Positions 1-9,609 of a stretch of DNA of 64,000 nt are shown here, in pieces. The notes beneath the pieces were generated by a model. That model searched no databases and was not told the DNA's origin. It saw only the letters and a program-made list of their open reading frames with translations. How positions within the stretch are numbered: the stretch's first letter is position 1; every line of letters begins with the position of its first letter. The translations under genes were made by a program, and so were the position numbers. Origin of the DNA: Mucilaginibacter flavidus (GTDB taxonomy: Bacteria > Bacteroidota > Bacteroidia > Sphingobacteriales > Sphingobacteriaceae); the NCBI RefSeq assembly GCF_024055575.1, contig NZ_JAMXOE010000023.1, positions 50,330 to 114,329 on the forward strand, in the 5' to 3' direction.

Positions 1-607
1 TGCCATACTCAAAAAGGTTGTCGATAGGCGAACGCTGAAACAGATCGAAGGTTACGTTGATGCCTTTTTCAATGGCCTCGTCAGTCTTTTCAAAACCTGT
101 CGAGTTATCATTTATCCAGAAATTAAGCACAAACACCAGCTGTACCCAAAGCGCATCCTTATAGCGGTTGCTAAAGAACTTACGTTCGGATAACTCGTTC
201 GTTTCCAGCCCTTCGGTAATCAAATCGCTGCAGAAGCTTTCAAAAGCGTCCTTCATACCAGTAAAAATAACAGGGGTGGTAAATGATTTCGGCTGTTTTT
301 TGATGCTGTAAACAACAAAGCTGCGGCTGCTTTTAAGCAACTCAAAAAAGCTGTAGAAAAATGACAAGGCCTTTTCGCGTGCCGAATATTGACCCCACAC
401 TTCCTGGGTTTTTATTTCGGCAATGGTGCGCACCGCAAAGTTGGTCCACAAATGTTGCTCAATAGCGTCGAACGAGCCAAAGAAGCGATAAAATTCCTCT
501 TCGGTCATTTTATTCTTTTTTGCAAAAACGTAAACCGATTTGGGCTGAGTTCCCTCGGTTAATACAAAATCGATATATGCTTTCTGGATGCTTTCGATAG
601 TAGCCAT
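1..607 (-). CDS. TetR-family transcriptional regulator (partial)
   Basis: The gene reads leftward from an ATG at 607 and runs off the window with 202 codons visible and no stop, so the C-terminus is missing. The first 50 residues contain a helix-turn-helix of the TetR type (around VYVFAKKNKMTEEEFYRFFGSFD), followed by an all-helical region expected for the ligand-binding and dimerisation domain. Regulators of this family repress neighbouring genes until a small ligand binds; the ligand and target cannot be read here. It is divergent from the cryptochrome gene across a 253-bp A/T-rich gap. The start is chosen because it gives a normal TetR N-terminus. Confident in family, not in role. Confidence 0.7.
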   Translation of the reverse strand, partial: MATIESIQKAYIDFVLTEGTQPKSVYVFAKKNKMTEEEFYRFFGSFDAIEQHLWTNFAVRTIAEIKTQEVWGQYSAREKALSFFYSFFELLKSSRSFVVYSIKKQPKSFTTPVIFTGMKDAFESFCSDLITEGLETNELSERKFFSNRYKDALWVQLVFVLNFWINDNSTGFEKTDEAIEKGINVTFDLFQRSPIDNLFEYG

Positions 608-795
608 AACAGGTGTGTTAGTTGAAAATATAAAATTAAAATAATACTTGTAAGTAAATGTCACAGGTATCTATAATTAACGGTAGGATATTTAGGATAG
701 TACAAAATATAGCTTACATTTAAATTCCTGTACTGTTTAAAATACCAAAATCACACTAAAAATGTTTAGCCGGTGTCAAATATTGGCGACAGATG

Positions 796-825
796 TTGGT
801 AACAAATAAATAAATTGCAAATTTG
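796..825 (+). promoter_or_regulatory. Probable Bacteroidetes-type promoter of the cryptochrome gene
   Basis: A TTG at 796-798 is followed after 19 nt by CAAATTTG (818-825), one base from the TAnnTTTG -7 consensus of Bacteroidetes. Transcription would start near 831, giving a leader of about 30 nt before the ATG at 861. Confidence 0.4.
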
Positions 826-860
826 TACACTGCAGTAAAGTTAACCCCCCTTGATTAACT

Positions 861-2165
861 ATGAGCGAAAGAACAATATTGGTATGGTTTAGGAATGATT
901 TACGCATTCGCGATAATGAAATATTATTGGAAGCAATACGTAAAGCCGATAAAGTATTACCTGTTTATTGTTTCGACCCTTTCTATTTTAAACATAATCT
1001 GTCCGGCAACCCTAAGACTGGTAATATAAGGGCAAGGTTTCTTTTGGAGTCGGTAGCCAATCTTCGCAAAAATTTACAGGCACTGGGCGGTGAACTTATC
1101 ATCCGGATAGGCAACCCGGCCGAAATATTACCGCAACTTGCCGATGAGTACCAGGTAAACGAAGTGTACCATCACCGCGAAGTTGCACACGAGGAAACCG
1201 AAATATCTGAACAAGTGGAAACCGCGCTTTGGAAAATGAGGCTTAATCTGAAGCATTTTATAGGGCATACTTTATATCATAAAGAGGATTTGCCGTTCCC
1301 TATAAAGGATATCCCCGACAGCTTTGCCGTTTTTAAGAAGAAGGTGGAGCGCGATAGTAATGTACGCCAGTGTGTGGTCACTCCCGACCAAATAGTTGCC
1401 CCGGAAATTAAAGATAAAGGCGAAATTCCAACCTTGCAAATGCTGGGCTTGAACGAACCCTTTGACGACCCGCGTGCAACTGAACATTTTGTTGGGGGCG
1501 AAGATGAAGCCCAGGCACAGCTCGAAAAGTTTTTCTTAAATAACAGCCATACCATTATCGGCAAAAAAAATACAAACATTAACTTGTCAAAGATGTCGCC
1601 ATGGATTGCCCTAGGTTGCATCTCGCTGCGGCAGGTTTATTGGGAGGTTATTAAGCAACAACAGCTAAATAATACGGCTTACCCGGGTATGCTGCTCGAT
1701 TTACTGTGGCGCGATTATTTCAGGTTTATGTTTAAAAAACATGGCCAAAAATTCATCGCCGTAAAAGATGAATTGACAGGTATGACCGAGAGCGTAGTAA
1801 ACGGAAACGAGCTTTTTGAACATTGGGAACATGGAGAAACAGGCGTGCCGCTGGTAGATGCCATTATGCACGAATTGAACGCTACGGGCTATATCAATAA
1901 TTACAGCAGGCAAATTGCAGCAGGTTTTTTGGTGAATGAGCTTAAGGTCGACTGGAAGAAAGGCGCCGCTTATTTCGAAGAAAAACTCATAGATTATTCG
2001 CCCGCCAGTAATTGGGGCAACTGGGCTTTTATAGCAGGCGTTAATGATCCCCGCGAAAGCCGTTACGCTATAGCGGCGCTGCCCGTAACCGAACAAACTG
2101 CAAAAAGCGACTACATCGATACCTGGCTGCCGGAAGTATATGCAACAGGTGTTGTGGTAAAATAA
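861..2165 (+). CDS. DASH-type cryptochrome / deoxyribodipyrimidine photolyase
   Basis: 434 residues of the cryptochrome/photolyase superfamily. The N-terminal photolyase fold starts with LVWFRNDLRIRDNE (residues 8-20). The FAD-binding half has LLWRDYFRFM (281-290), ETGVPLVDAIMHELNATGY (326-344), NYSRQIAAGF (347-356) and SPASNWGNWAF (380-390), a pattern closer to DASH cryptochromes than to class I CPD photolyases. DASH proteins bind FAD and usually a folate antenna, and repair UV-induced pyrimidine dimers, mainly in single-stranded DNA, or act in light signalling. The length is slightly short of many DASH members. It appears monocistronic with its own promoter. A class I photolyase is the alternative reading. 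Confidence 0.85.
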   Translation: MSERTILVWFRNDLRIRDNEILLEAIRKADKVLPVYCFDPFYFKHNLSGNPKTGNIRARFLLESVANLRKNLQALGGELIIRIGNPAEILPQLADEYQVNEVYHHREVAHEETEISEQVETALWKMRLNLKHFIGHTLYHKEDLPFPIKDIPDSFAVFKKKVERDSNVRQCVVTPDQIVAPEIKDKGEIPTLQMLGLNEPFDDPRATEHFVGGEDEAQAQLEKFFLNNSHTIIGKKNTNINLSKMSPWIALGCISLRQVYWEVIKQQQLNNTAYPGMLLDLLWRDYFRFMFKKHGQKFIAVKDELTGMTESVVNGNELFEHWEHGETGVPLVDAIMHELNATGYINNYSRQIAAGFLVNELKVDWKKGAAYFEEKLIDYSPASNWGNWAFIAGVNDPRESRYAIAALPVTEQTAKSDYIDTWLPEVYATGVVVK

Positions 2166-2444
2166 TTGGTTAAAATTGTAATAATTGCGCGCCCATTACG
2201 TCATATATTTATTATGAACCACTTCGAGTAATTTACCGTTATTATTGGTTTACTCGCTATACTTTTCGAGGGGATTTCCTACGTGCGCGATTTTCTGCGC
2301 AAACTTTTACACAAATAAATGATGCTTGTTACCACATTTAAACTAATACCCCAAATGTTAATAAGTGGTTAAGTTTTATAAATTATTTATAAAGTTTATA
2401 AACCTATATGTTTACTTTTGTACCGTTTTAAAGATTGGTTTCTC
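2166..2444. other. Intergenic region upstream of sucA
   Basis: 279 bp, A/T-rich. Apart from the -7-like element next to sucA, no gene, strong hairpin terminator or repeat was recognised. Confidence 0.5.
2413..2420 (+). promoter_or_regulatory. -7 promoter element of sucA
   Basis: TACTTTTG matches the TAnnTTTG consensus exactly. No clear TTG lies at the expected -33 distance. A start of transcription near 2425 would leave a leader of about 20 nt before the ATG at 2445, which supports that start over a TTG at 2418 lying inside the element. Confidence 0.45.
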
Positions 2445-5252
2445 ATGGATCGCCTCAATTATATCAACAGCGGCAACGCTGCCTACATTAACTCCCTTTA
2501 CGAAGCATATCAACAAGACCCGGAATCTGTAGACTTTGGATGGCAAAAATTCTTTGAAGGATTTGAGTTTGGGCAAAATGCCCCTGCTTCAGCCACAGCC
2601 CCTGCTACCGAAACACCGGAGCACTTTTTGAAAGAAATAAACGTACTGAATATGATAGATGGCTACCGTACACGCGGCCATTTATTTACCAAAACCAACC
2701 CAGTGCGCGAAAGGCGTAAGTATTTTCCGGGTAAAGAACTGGAGACTTTTGGTTTAAGTGATGCCGATCTTGATACGGTATTTTCATCGGGCGTTGAAGT
2801 TGGCCTCGGCGCAGCTACATTACGCGACATACACCAGTTATTGGAGCAAACCTATTGCCAGTCGATAGGTGCTGAATACCGCTACATCCGCAATCCTATC
2901 AAACTAAAATGGTTTGAAGACAGGATGGAGAGCAAGCGAAACACCCCGTCTTTTTCGGTTGATGAGAAAAAACTGATGCTCGACAAATTGAACGAGGCAG
3001 TTGTTTTCGAGAACTTTTTAGGAACAAAATTCCTGGGCCAGAAGCGTTTTTCGCTTGAGGGTGCCGAGGCGCTGATACCGGCGTTGGATATGGTTATCCA
3101 AAAAGGGTCGGAGTTTGGTATAGAGGAGTTTATTATAGGCATGGCCCACCGTGGCAGGCTGAATGTGCTTACCAACATCATGGAGAAGCCTTACAAAGAG
3201 GTTTTTTCGGAGTTTGAGGGTAAGAACTTTGATGAGGATACCCCTTTTGGCGGCGACGTTAAATATCACCTGGGCTACTCAACTGACATAATTTCCAAGA
3301 GTGGTAAAAAGGTGCATTTAAGCCTTTGCCCCAACCCATCGCACCTGGAAGCGGTCGACCCGGTTGTTGAAGGCCTTACCCGCTCAAAGATTGATTTTAA
3401 ATACAATGGCGATGAATCAAAAATCGCCCCTATATTAATACATGGTGATGCCTCGGTTGCAGGCCAGGGCATTGTTTACGAAGTATTGCAAATGGAGAAG
3501 CTGGACGGCTACCGTACCGGCGGAACCATCCACGTAGTAATCAATAACCAGATTGGCTTTACCACAAACTTTAAAGATGCCCGCTCGAGCACCTATTGTA
3601 CCGATGTGGCCAAAACTGTGCTTTCGCCGGTTTTCCATGTTAATGGGGATGATGTTGAGGCGTTGGCTTACGTGGTAAACCTTGCTATGGAATATCGCCA
3701 GGTGTTTCATGAAGATGTGTTTATCGATATTTTATGCTATCGCAGGTACGGGCATAACGAGGCTGATGAGCCTAAGTTTACCCAGCCATTGTTGTATAAA
3801 GCAATTGAGGCACACCCAAATCCGCTTGAAATTTACAAGCAGAAACTACAGGCCGAAGGCAGCATAGATGCCAACCTGGCTTTGGAGATGGAAAAGAAAT
3901 TCCGTGCCGAGTTGCAAACCAAGCTTGATGAATCAAAGGCCGAAGACAAGTTTACCGAAACGGTTCACATGTTTGAAGGCGCCTGGCAGGGGATGCACCT
4001 GGCGACCACCAAAGAATTTTTTACACCGATTGAAACATCGGTTCCGGAAAAGGAACTTTTAGCTATCGGTAAGAAAATAACCGAGTTGCCGGAAGGAAAG
4101 GCTTTTTTCAAAAAAATTGAAAAGCTGTTTGAGGAACGGAATAAAATGGTAACCGGGACCCACGTGTTTGACTGGGCGATGGGTGAATTGCTGGCTTATG
4201 CTACTTTGTTGAAGGATGGTCACCCGGTTAGGCTAAGTGGCGAAGACGTTAAGCGCGGTACATTCTCGCACCGTCATGCTGTGTTAACCCTGGTTGATTC
4301 GGAAGAAGAGTTTATCCCGTTAGAGACTATAAACAGCGAAGCAAAGCTTAGTATTTACAATTCCCTGCTTTCCGAATATGGTGTGTTGGGTTTTGAATAC
4401 GGGTACGCTTTAGCAAATCCCAATGCATTAACCATTTGGGAAGCCCAGTTTGGCGACTTTTTTAATGGTGCACAAATTATAATAGATCAGTACATAGCCA
4501 GCGCCGAAACAAAATGGCAGCGTGGTAATGGTTTAGTGATGTTATTACCACACGGCTACGAAGGGCAGGGCCCTGAGCATTCATCGGCACGCGTTGAGCG
4601 TTTTATGGAGCTTTGTGCCGATAGTAATATACAGGTGGCCAATTGCACTACGCCTGCAAACTTCTTTCACATATTGCGTCGCCAAATGTTGAGGGATTTC
4701 CGCAAGCCGCTGGTGATATTTACACCAAAAAGCCTGTTGCGCAGTCCTAAGTGCGTGTCGAAACTGGAAGAATTTACCAAAGGTAAATTCCATGAATTGA
4801 TTGACGACACCTACGCCGACCCTAAAAAGGTAAAACGCGTATTGCTTTGCACCGGTAAAATATATTACGATCTGCTTGAAAAACAACAAGTTGACAAGCG
4901 CAAGGATGTTGCCATTGTTCGCGTAGAGCAACTATACCCAACGCCTGTAGTGCAGATATTAAAAATAAAGGCTAAATACACCAAAGCAACCGAGTTTGTA
5001 TGGGTGCAGGAAGAGCCTGAAAATATGGGCGCATGGCCGTATATTTGCCGCAAGTTCCATAACGATAAAGTAATAAACCTGAATGTGATTTCGCGGCACG
5101 AGGGAAGCAGTACAGCTACCGGTTTTGCCAAGCAACACGCTGCGCAGCAATTACTTATTGTATCAAAAGCATTTGAGGCCCCGGCCGGAAAAGCGGTGAA
5201 AACTGTTGTTAAGGAAACAGCCGAGAAGATGGCGAATGTGGGTGCGGATTAA
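2445..5252 (+). CDS. sucA: 2-oxoglutarate dehydrogenase E1 component
   Basis: 935 residues. E1 uses thiamine diphosphate to decarboxylate 2-oxoglutarate and passes the succinyl group to the lipoyl arm of E2 in the TCA cycle. The N-terminus MDRLNYINSGNAAYINSLYE followed by VDFGWQKFFEGFEF is the E2-binding segment seen in Bacteroidetes. Further marks are GMAHRGRLNVL (TPP-binding region), HGDASVAGQGIVYE, and the pyrimidine-binding half with LPHGYEGQGPEHSSAR near the C-terminus. The start was moved to the ATG at 2445 because the in-frame TTG upstream lies within a -7 promoter element. The E2 gene follows 180 bp downstream; the third subunit, E3, is not in the window. Confidence 0.95.
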   Translation: MDRLNYINSGNAAYINSLYEAYQQDPESVDFGWQKFFEGFEFGQNAPASATAPATETPEHFLKEINVLNMIDGYRTRGHLFTKTNPVRERRKYFPGKELETFGLSDADLDTVFSSGVEVGLGAATLRDIHQLLEQTYCQSIGAEYRYIRNPIKLKWFEDRMESKRNTPSFSVDEKKLMLDKLNEAVVFENFLGTKFLGQKRFSLEGAEALIPALDMVIQKGSEFGIEEFIIGMAHRGRLNVLTNIMEKPYKEVFSEFEGKNFDEDTPFGGDVKYHLGYSTDIISKSGKKVHLSLCPNPSHLEAVDPVVEGLTRSKIDFKYNGDESKIAPILIHGDASVAGQGIVYEVLQMEKLDGYRTGGTIHVVINNQIGFTTNFKDARSSTYCTDVAKTVLSPVFHVNGDDVEALAYVVNLAMEYRQVFHEDVFIDILCYRRYGHNEADEPKFTQPLLYKAIEAHPNPLEIYKQKLQAEGSIDANLALEMEKKFRAELQTKLDESKAEDKFTETVHMFEGAWQGMHLATTKEFFTPIETSVPEKELLAIGKKITELPEGKAFFKKIEKLFEERNKMVTGTHVFDWAMGELLAYATLLKDGHPVRLSGEDVKRGTFSHRHAVLTLVDSEEEFIPLETINSEAKLSIYNSLLSEYGVLGFEYGYALANPNALTIWEAQFGDFFNGAQIIIDQYIASAETKWQRGNGLVMLLPHGYEGQGPEHSSARVERFMELCADSNIQVANCTTPANFFHILRRQMLRDFRKPLVIFTPKSLLRSPKCVSKLEEFTKGKFHELIDDTYADPKKVKRVLLCTGKIYYDLLEKQQVDKRKDVAIVRVEQLYPTPVVQILKIKAKYTKATEFVWVQEEPENMGAWPYICRKFHNDKVINLNVISRHEGSSTATGFAKQHAAQQLLIVSKAFEAPAGKAVKTVVKETAEKMANVGAD

Positions 5253-5255
5253 TTA

Positions 5256-5428
5256 ATTTGAAAGTTTGATGATGTGCCGATTTGAAGATGAACAACCTTT
5301 AGGCGGAGTCGTCAACTTTTTAAATACAAAAAAATATTAATTTGGAGATTTTGAGATCTGCTGCTTGGAAGATAAACAATCATCGAGCGGCATTTTCAAA
5401 TTTTCAAATCAGCAAATTTTCAAATTGA
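5256..5428. repeat. Paired-arm A/T-rich repeat (TTTGAAGATTTG family)
   Basis: Between sucA and sucB the left arm (5256-5292) has several TTTGAA/TTTGATGAT words. The right arm (5391-5428) is their complement, with repeated TTTTCAAAT words. The arms can pair across about 100 nt of sequence. The same words occur in the array at 59.5 kb, so this is a dispersed family. Confidence 0.6.
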
Positions 5429-5432
5429 AAAA

Positions 5433-7052
5433 ATGAGTTTAACTATCAAAGTTCCGCCGGTTGGCGAATCGATTACTGAAGTAACTTTATCAGCCTGGAA
5501 AAAAAAGGACGGCGATACGGTGCAAATGGACGAAGTAATTGCCGAATTAGAATCAGATAAAGCAACTTTTGAGCTTACTGCCGAAAAGGCGGGCGTTTTA
5601 AAAATCGTTGCAGCCGAAGGCGATACCTTAGCTATCGGTGCAACCGTAGGCACTATTGAAGAAAGTGGTGCACCTGCTGCGGCGCCAAAAGAGAGCGCCC
5701 CGGCAGCACAGCCGCAACCTCAAGTTGTTGCAAACGCGCCTGCTCCTGCACCGGTTGAAGCTACGCCGGCAGCGGTTCCTGCCCCGGTAACGGGTGGCGG
5801 ATCGTTACAGGTAAAGGTACCAACAGTAGGTGAATCGATTACGGAAGTAACCTTGTCACGTTGGATAAAGAAAGACGGAGATACAGTTGCCATGGACGAA
5901 GCCATTGCGGAACTGGAAAGTGATAAAGCGACATTTGAATTAACTGCCGAAAAAGCAGGTACGTTAAAAACCATAGCCAAGGAAGGCGATGTATTGCCAA
6001 TAGGCGCGGTTGTTTGCACCATTGAAGGTGCCGGCGCAGCAGCCCCGGCTGCTAAACCGGTTGACGCATCACCCGCAAGTTCAGTTGCCCAGGCAAGTAA
6101 TGGTAAAGCAACAACCTATGCGTCAGGCACACCGTCACCGGCTGCAGCCAAGATTCTCGCGGAAAAAGGAGTGGAAGCAAGCGGCGTTAGTGGTACAGGC
6201 GTAGCAGGCAGAATTACCAAGGCAGATGCTATATTAGCTGAAAAAGTTTCAGAAAACCCGCAGGCCCCCAGAGAAATACAAGGTACAGTTGCTGCCCCGG
6301 CAGCAAAGCCTGCAGATGTTGCTCCAAAAGCAGCGCCGGCTGCCACAGGCGCACGTTCAGACAGGCGCGAGAAGATGTCGTCGTTGCGTAAAACGGTTGC
6401 CAAACGTTTGGTTGCGGTTAAAAACGAAACAGCGATGTTGACCACCTTTAATGAGGTTGATATGTCGCCGATAATGGAAATCCGCAGCAAGTACAAGGAT
6501 AAGTTTAAAGAAAAACACGGCGTAGGACTAGGCTTTATGTCGTTTTTCACCAAAGCAGTTTGCGAAGCACTGAAAGACTGGCCGGCAGTTGGCGCCCGTA
6601 TTGAAGGCGAAGAAGTTGTTTACAGCAACTTTGCAGATATATCAATAGCAGTATCGGCTCCCAAAGGCCTGGTGGTTCCTGTTATCCGCAACGCGGAAAG
6701 CATGAGCCTGGCTGAAATTGAAAAGGCAGTTGCTGCCCTGGCAGTTAAAGCCCGCGAAAATAAATTGACACTTGAGGAAATGACTGGCGGTACCTTTACA
6801 ATCACTAATGGTGGTGTGTTTGGCTCTATGATGTCGACACCGATATTAAACTCGCCACAATCGGCTATCCTGGGTATGCACAATATTATTGAGCGCCCTG
6901 TTGCTGTAAACGGACAAGTTGTTATCCGCCCGATGATGTACCTGGCTTTATCTTATGACCACCGTATTATTGATGGCCGCGAATCGGTAAGCTTTTTAGT
7001 AAGGGTAAAACAACTACTGGAAGACCCTGCAAGGTTATTGCTGGGAGTTTAA
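5433..7052 (+). CDS. sucB: 2-oxoglutarate dehydrogenase E2 (dihydrolipoyllysine succinyltransferase) with two lipoyl domains
   Basis: 539 residues. Two nearly identical lipoyl domains occupy about residues 3-77 and 125-198, each with an ELESDKATFELTAEKAG segment; lipoylated lysines should be K43 and K165. An Ala/Pro-rich linker separates them. The E1/E3-binding domain (SPAAAKILAEKGVEASGVSG, from about 235) is followed by another Ala/Pro linker and the catalytic domain, with SYDHRIIDG carrying H510 and D514. The enzyme transfers succinyl from lipoate to CoA. One lipoyl domain is usual for this enzyme (about 400 residues), so this copy is long. A pyruvate or branched-chain E2 is possible, but the position after sucA favours the succinyl enzyme. 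Confidence 0.92.
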   Translation: MSLTIKVPPVGESITEVTLSAWKKKDGDTVQMDEVIAELESDKATFELTAEKAGVLKIVAAEGDTLAIGATVGTIEESGAPAAAPKESAPAAQPQPQVVANAPAPAPVEATPAAVPAPVTGGGSLQVKVPTVGESITEVTLSRWIKKDGDTVAMDEAIAELESDKATFELTAEKAGTLKTIAKEGDVLPIGAVVCTIEGAGAAAPAAKPVDASPASSVAQASNGKATTYASGTPSPAAAKILAEKGVEASGVSGTGVAGRITKADAILAEKVSENPQAPREIQGTVAAPAAKPADVAPKAAPAATGARSDRREKMSSLRKTVAKRLVAVKNETAMLTTFNEVDMSPIMEIRSKYKDKFKEKHGVGLGFMSFFTKAVCEALKDWPAVGARIEGEEVVYSNFADISIAVSAPKGLVVPVIRNAESMSLAEIEKAVAALAVKARENKLTLEEMTGGTFTITNGGVFGSMMSTPILNSPQSAILGMHNIIERPVAVNGQVVIRPMMYLALSYDHRIIDGRESVSFLVRVKQLLEDPARLLLGV

Positions 7053-7075
7053 GCAGCCCAACAGAAAATATATTG

Positions 7076-7099
7076 AACCCGGGTTATGCCGGGTTTTTT
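7076..7099 (+). terminator. Rho-independent terminator after sucB
   Basis: The stem AACCCGG (7076-7082) pairs with CCGGGTT (7089-7095) across a 6-nt loop and runs into a T tract. It lies 24 bp after the sucB stop. Confidence 0.8.
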
Positions 7100-7110
7100 G
7101 TTTACTGGTT

Positions 7111-7247
7111 TGTCTGAACCTTGATTTTTCACCAGTTATTTATTTTTTAATGGCGTTCAAGAAGGCTACGCCGTTTACTTGATTAGAGGATTAAAGGATG
7201 ACTATCATCATTGTAATCTTAAAATCCTAAAAATCATGGTTCAGACA
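7111..7247. repeat. Paired-arm repeat (TCTGAACC family), copy A
   Basis: The left arm TGTCTGAACCTTGATTTTT (7111-7129) and right arm AAAAATCATGGTTCAGACA (7229-7247) are complementary at 18 of 19 positions across about 100 nt. The same TCTGAACC arm occurs at 10.6 kb. The element fills the gap between the convergent sucB and DinB-like genes. Confidence 0.75.
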
Positions 7248-7254
7248 ACAATAA

Positions 7255-7710
7255 TCAGATGGCACGCTTCAGCGCCATAATATACCCCATATGCAAGCCA
7301 TCATGAAAGGTTAGAAATTTAATAGCTTCCTTAATGCTGGATATTTCCACGCCGTAACGGGTAGTAAAAGTTGGGTAGTCGGTAAATATTCCTTCGTTGT
7401 AATCCTCTTCCAATTGATAAATGGTTGAAAGCATCAGGGTTTTGATTTCTTCAACCCCGGCTTCGTCAACAAAGCCTGTAGGAGTGGTGCCGGGTTTATA
7501 TGTTTCAAAAAAGCTTTCTTCCACTACAAGAGGCGCATTGCTGCGTTTGTAGCACAACCCCTGCTGGGCGGCAACCATGTGCCCAAGGTTCCATATAATA
7601 TTATTTATAAAGCCATCGGGAATTTTGTTTAGTTGATCAACAGATAAATGGGCAATTAAGCCGGTGGCGGCGGCACGAATTGTCTTGATGTCGTCGAATA
7701 CTTTTTCCAT
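7255..7710 (-). CDS. DinB-like (DinB/YfiT fold) putative metal-dependent protein
   Basis: 151 residues predicted to form a four-helix bundle. Three histidines sit at the usual places of the DinB/YfiT superfamily metal site: H44 in IIWNLGHMVAAQQ, and H136 and H140 in FHDGLHMGY near the C-terminus. Members bind a divalent metal; some are thiol (bacillithiol or mycothiol) S-transferases, but most have no known substrate. The gene is convergent with sucB, with a repeat pair between them. No signal peptide is present, so it is probably cytoplasmic. The specific function is unknown. Confidence 0.75.
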   Translation of the reverse strand: MEKVFDDIKTIRAAATGLIAHLSVDQLNKIPDGFINNIIWNLGHMVAAQQGLCYKRSNAPLVVEESFFETYKPGTTPTGFVDEAGVEEIKTLMLSTIYQLEEDYNEGIFTDYPTFTTRYGVEISSIKEAIKFLTFHDGLHMGYIMALKRAI

Positions 7711-7880
7711 AGTTAGGTTTTGTGCCGCTAAATTGGCGAAATAATTTTAATTACCATTGGGTAACTGTAACAAATTCAACGGGTTTAATATAATCAGGAT
7801 ACACACCATCGGGGCAAGGACGGGACGGAGATATTTTCATCTTTTATCCTAACTTTACCGCGCTAAAACATCAAATATTA

Positions 7881-9599
7881 ATGCCCGCTACTACTTTCAA
7901 TAAGCCTGTAAATTCAACCAAACTCATCTGGTATTTTATTATTGGCTGGACAGTGCTGAACATTATACAGGCTACTACTTTGGAGTTGCAGGGTGACGAG
8001 GCTTATTATTGGATGTACTCGCGCTATCTCGACTGGGGCTATTTTGACCACCCACCAATGGTGGCCCTGTTTATCCGCATAGGCGACATGTTAATGCACA
8101 ACGAGCTTGGTTTGCGGCTGTTCACGGTGCTGCTAAGTTCGGCCTCCATTTACCTGCTGTGGCTCACGCTAAAATCGTACGCTGTTGATGCTTTGGCTTT
8201 CGTACTGGTGGTATCGGGGGTATTTATTTTTCATATCTACGGGTTCACCACAACGCCCGATGCGCCGTTGTTTTTCTTCACGGTACTGTTTTATTATTTA
8301 TACCAAAAATATCTTCAAACTGATAAATGGGGGCTTGCCGTACTTTTAGGCATAACCATTGCCTGCCTGCTTTACAGTAAATATAACGGCATCCTGGTGG
8401 TCGGTTTTACATTGCTTGCTAATTTAAAATTGCTAAAACGTCCTTCATTTTGGGGTATCGTGGTCGTCGCTATAGTGTTGTTTGTCCCGCATATTATCTG
8501 GCAGGCAAACCATAATTATCCGTCCATTAACTATCATTTATATGAGCGTTCGTCCGACAAATACGACATTGTTAATACCTTTTCCTACCTGCCAGGCCAA
8601 CTGTTAATGGCGGGGCCGCTTATCGGGTGGTTTTTGTTTTACAAGGCTTTTACAGTTAAAATTAAGGATGCGTTTATCCGCTGCCTTTTGGTTAATTGTG
8701 TGGCTACACTGCTTTTCTTTTTTACCAGCAGCTACAAAGGCGAGGTTCAGCCGCAATGGACATTTATTTTATTTGCGCCACTGGTTATGCTCACGCTCAT
8801 CCGTTTTAAACAAAGCGGTGGCTGGCCAAAATGGCTGCTGCCGTTGGCAATTGTTAATGTGAGCATAATTATTGTAGTGCGGATAATTATTATAGCCGGT
8901 TTTGGCTTTGCCCGAACGTATGGGCACCTCAAAAGCTATTATGGTTTTAAAGAGTGGACGCAAATGGTTAAGCAAAAGGCTGGCGACAATTATGTGGTAA
9001 TGACTGATGGTTTTCAAAACCCATCGAAGTATAACTTTTATACCAATAGCCTTAAATGCTTTGCTTACGATAATCGCTATTACCGAGCTACGCAGTATGA
9101 TATATGGCCCATGGAAGACAGCCTGCAGGGTAAAAGGGTGTTTTATTTATCACCCGTACCATTAAACGGTTTTACTAACGATTCTATAAAAAACGAGGCA
9201 GGCAAGTGGTATTATAATTGGGTTGACAACGTGCGCACGTATCAAAAGGTGTCCATAGAAACTGCACCGCTTAAATTGACTACCGTGCCGGGAGGCAAAA
9301 CCACATTCGACCTTAAAATAACCAATCCTTACCCGCATCCGATAAGTTTTGCCGATAGCGGCTACACGCACCCGTTAATATTGGAATATTGCTTTTTTAG
9401 GGGTGATGTGCAGACTGAGGTAGTTGAAGCAAAGTCGACTTATAAAAAGATAACTTTACAACCGGGTGAAAGTACCCATTTCAATTTTCCCGTAATTTCG
9501 CCGTTGGAAAAGGGGGATTTCAATTTGATATTCTCGCTTCGCACCGAGCCGTTTTTTGGCAGCAAAAACAGCCGGGTAATAAAAATAACCGTAAAATAA
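7881..9599 (+). CDS. ArnT/PMT-family integral membrane glycosyltransferase
   Basis: 572 residues with about ten or more hydrophobic helices in the first two thirds, then a soluble beta-rich C-terminus. The N-terminal periplasmic loop has LQGDEAYYWMYSRYLDWGYF followed by DHPPM, the acidic catalytic-loop pattern of the GT-C fold shared by ArnT, PMT and family 39/83 enzymes. Such enzymes move a sugar from a polyprenyl-phosphate donor to a lipid, protein or glycan on the outer face of the inner membrane. The acceptor and donor are not evident. The next gene follows 10 bp downstream, so the two are probably co-transcribed. TAACTTTA at 7850-7857 is a weak -7 candidate. Confidence 0.8.
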   Translation: MPATTFNKPVNSTKLIWYFIIGWTVLNIIQATTLELQGDEAYYWMYSRYLDWGYFDHPPMVALFIRIGDMLMHNELGLRLFTVLLSSASIYLLWLTLKSYAVDALAFVLVVSGVFIFHIYGFTTTPDAPLFFFTVLFYYLYQKYLQTDKWGLAVLLGITIACLLYSKYNGILVVGFTLLANLKLLKRPSFWGIVVVAIVLFVPHIIWQANHNYPSINYHLYERSSDKYDIVNTFSYLPGQLLMAGPLIGWFLFYKAFTVKIKDAFIRCLLVNCVATLLFFFTSSYKGEVQPQWTFILFAPLVMLTLIRFKQSGGWPKWLLPLAIVNVSIIIVVRIIIIAGFGFARTYGHLKSYYGFKEWTQMVKQKAGDNYVVMTDGFQNPSKYNFYTNSLKCFAYDNRYYRATQYDIWPMEDSLQGKRVFYLSPVPLNGFTNDSIKNEAGKWYYNWVDNVRTYQKVSIETAPLKLTTVPGGKTTFDLKITNPYPHPISFADSGYTHPLILEYCFFRGDVQTEVVEAKSTYKKITLQPGESTHFNFPVISPLEKGDFNLIFSLRTEPFFGSKNSRVIKITVK

Positions 9600-9609
9600 C
9601 ATCGCCCCA

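Noticed and set aside
1277..1621. Minus-strand ORFs across the cryptochrome gene and similar ORFs inside most other genes
   Set aside because: They lie opposite or out of frame with well-supported genes, lack recognisable domains, and use codons that mirror the real frame.
2418..2444. TTG start for SucA
   Set aside because: It lies in the TACTTTTG promoter element, and known E1 proteins begin at MDRL.
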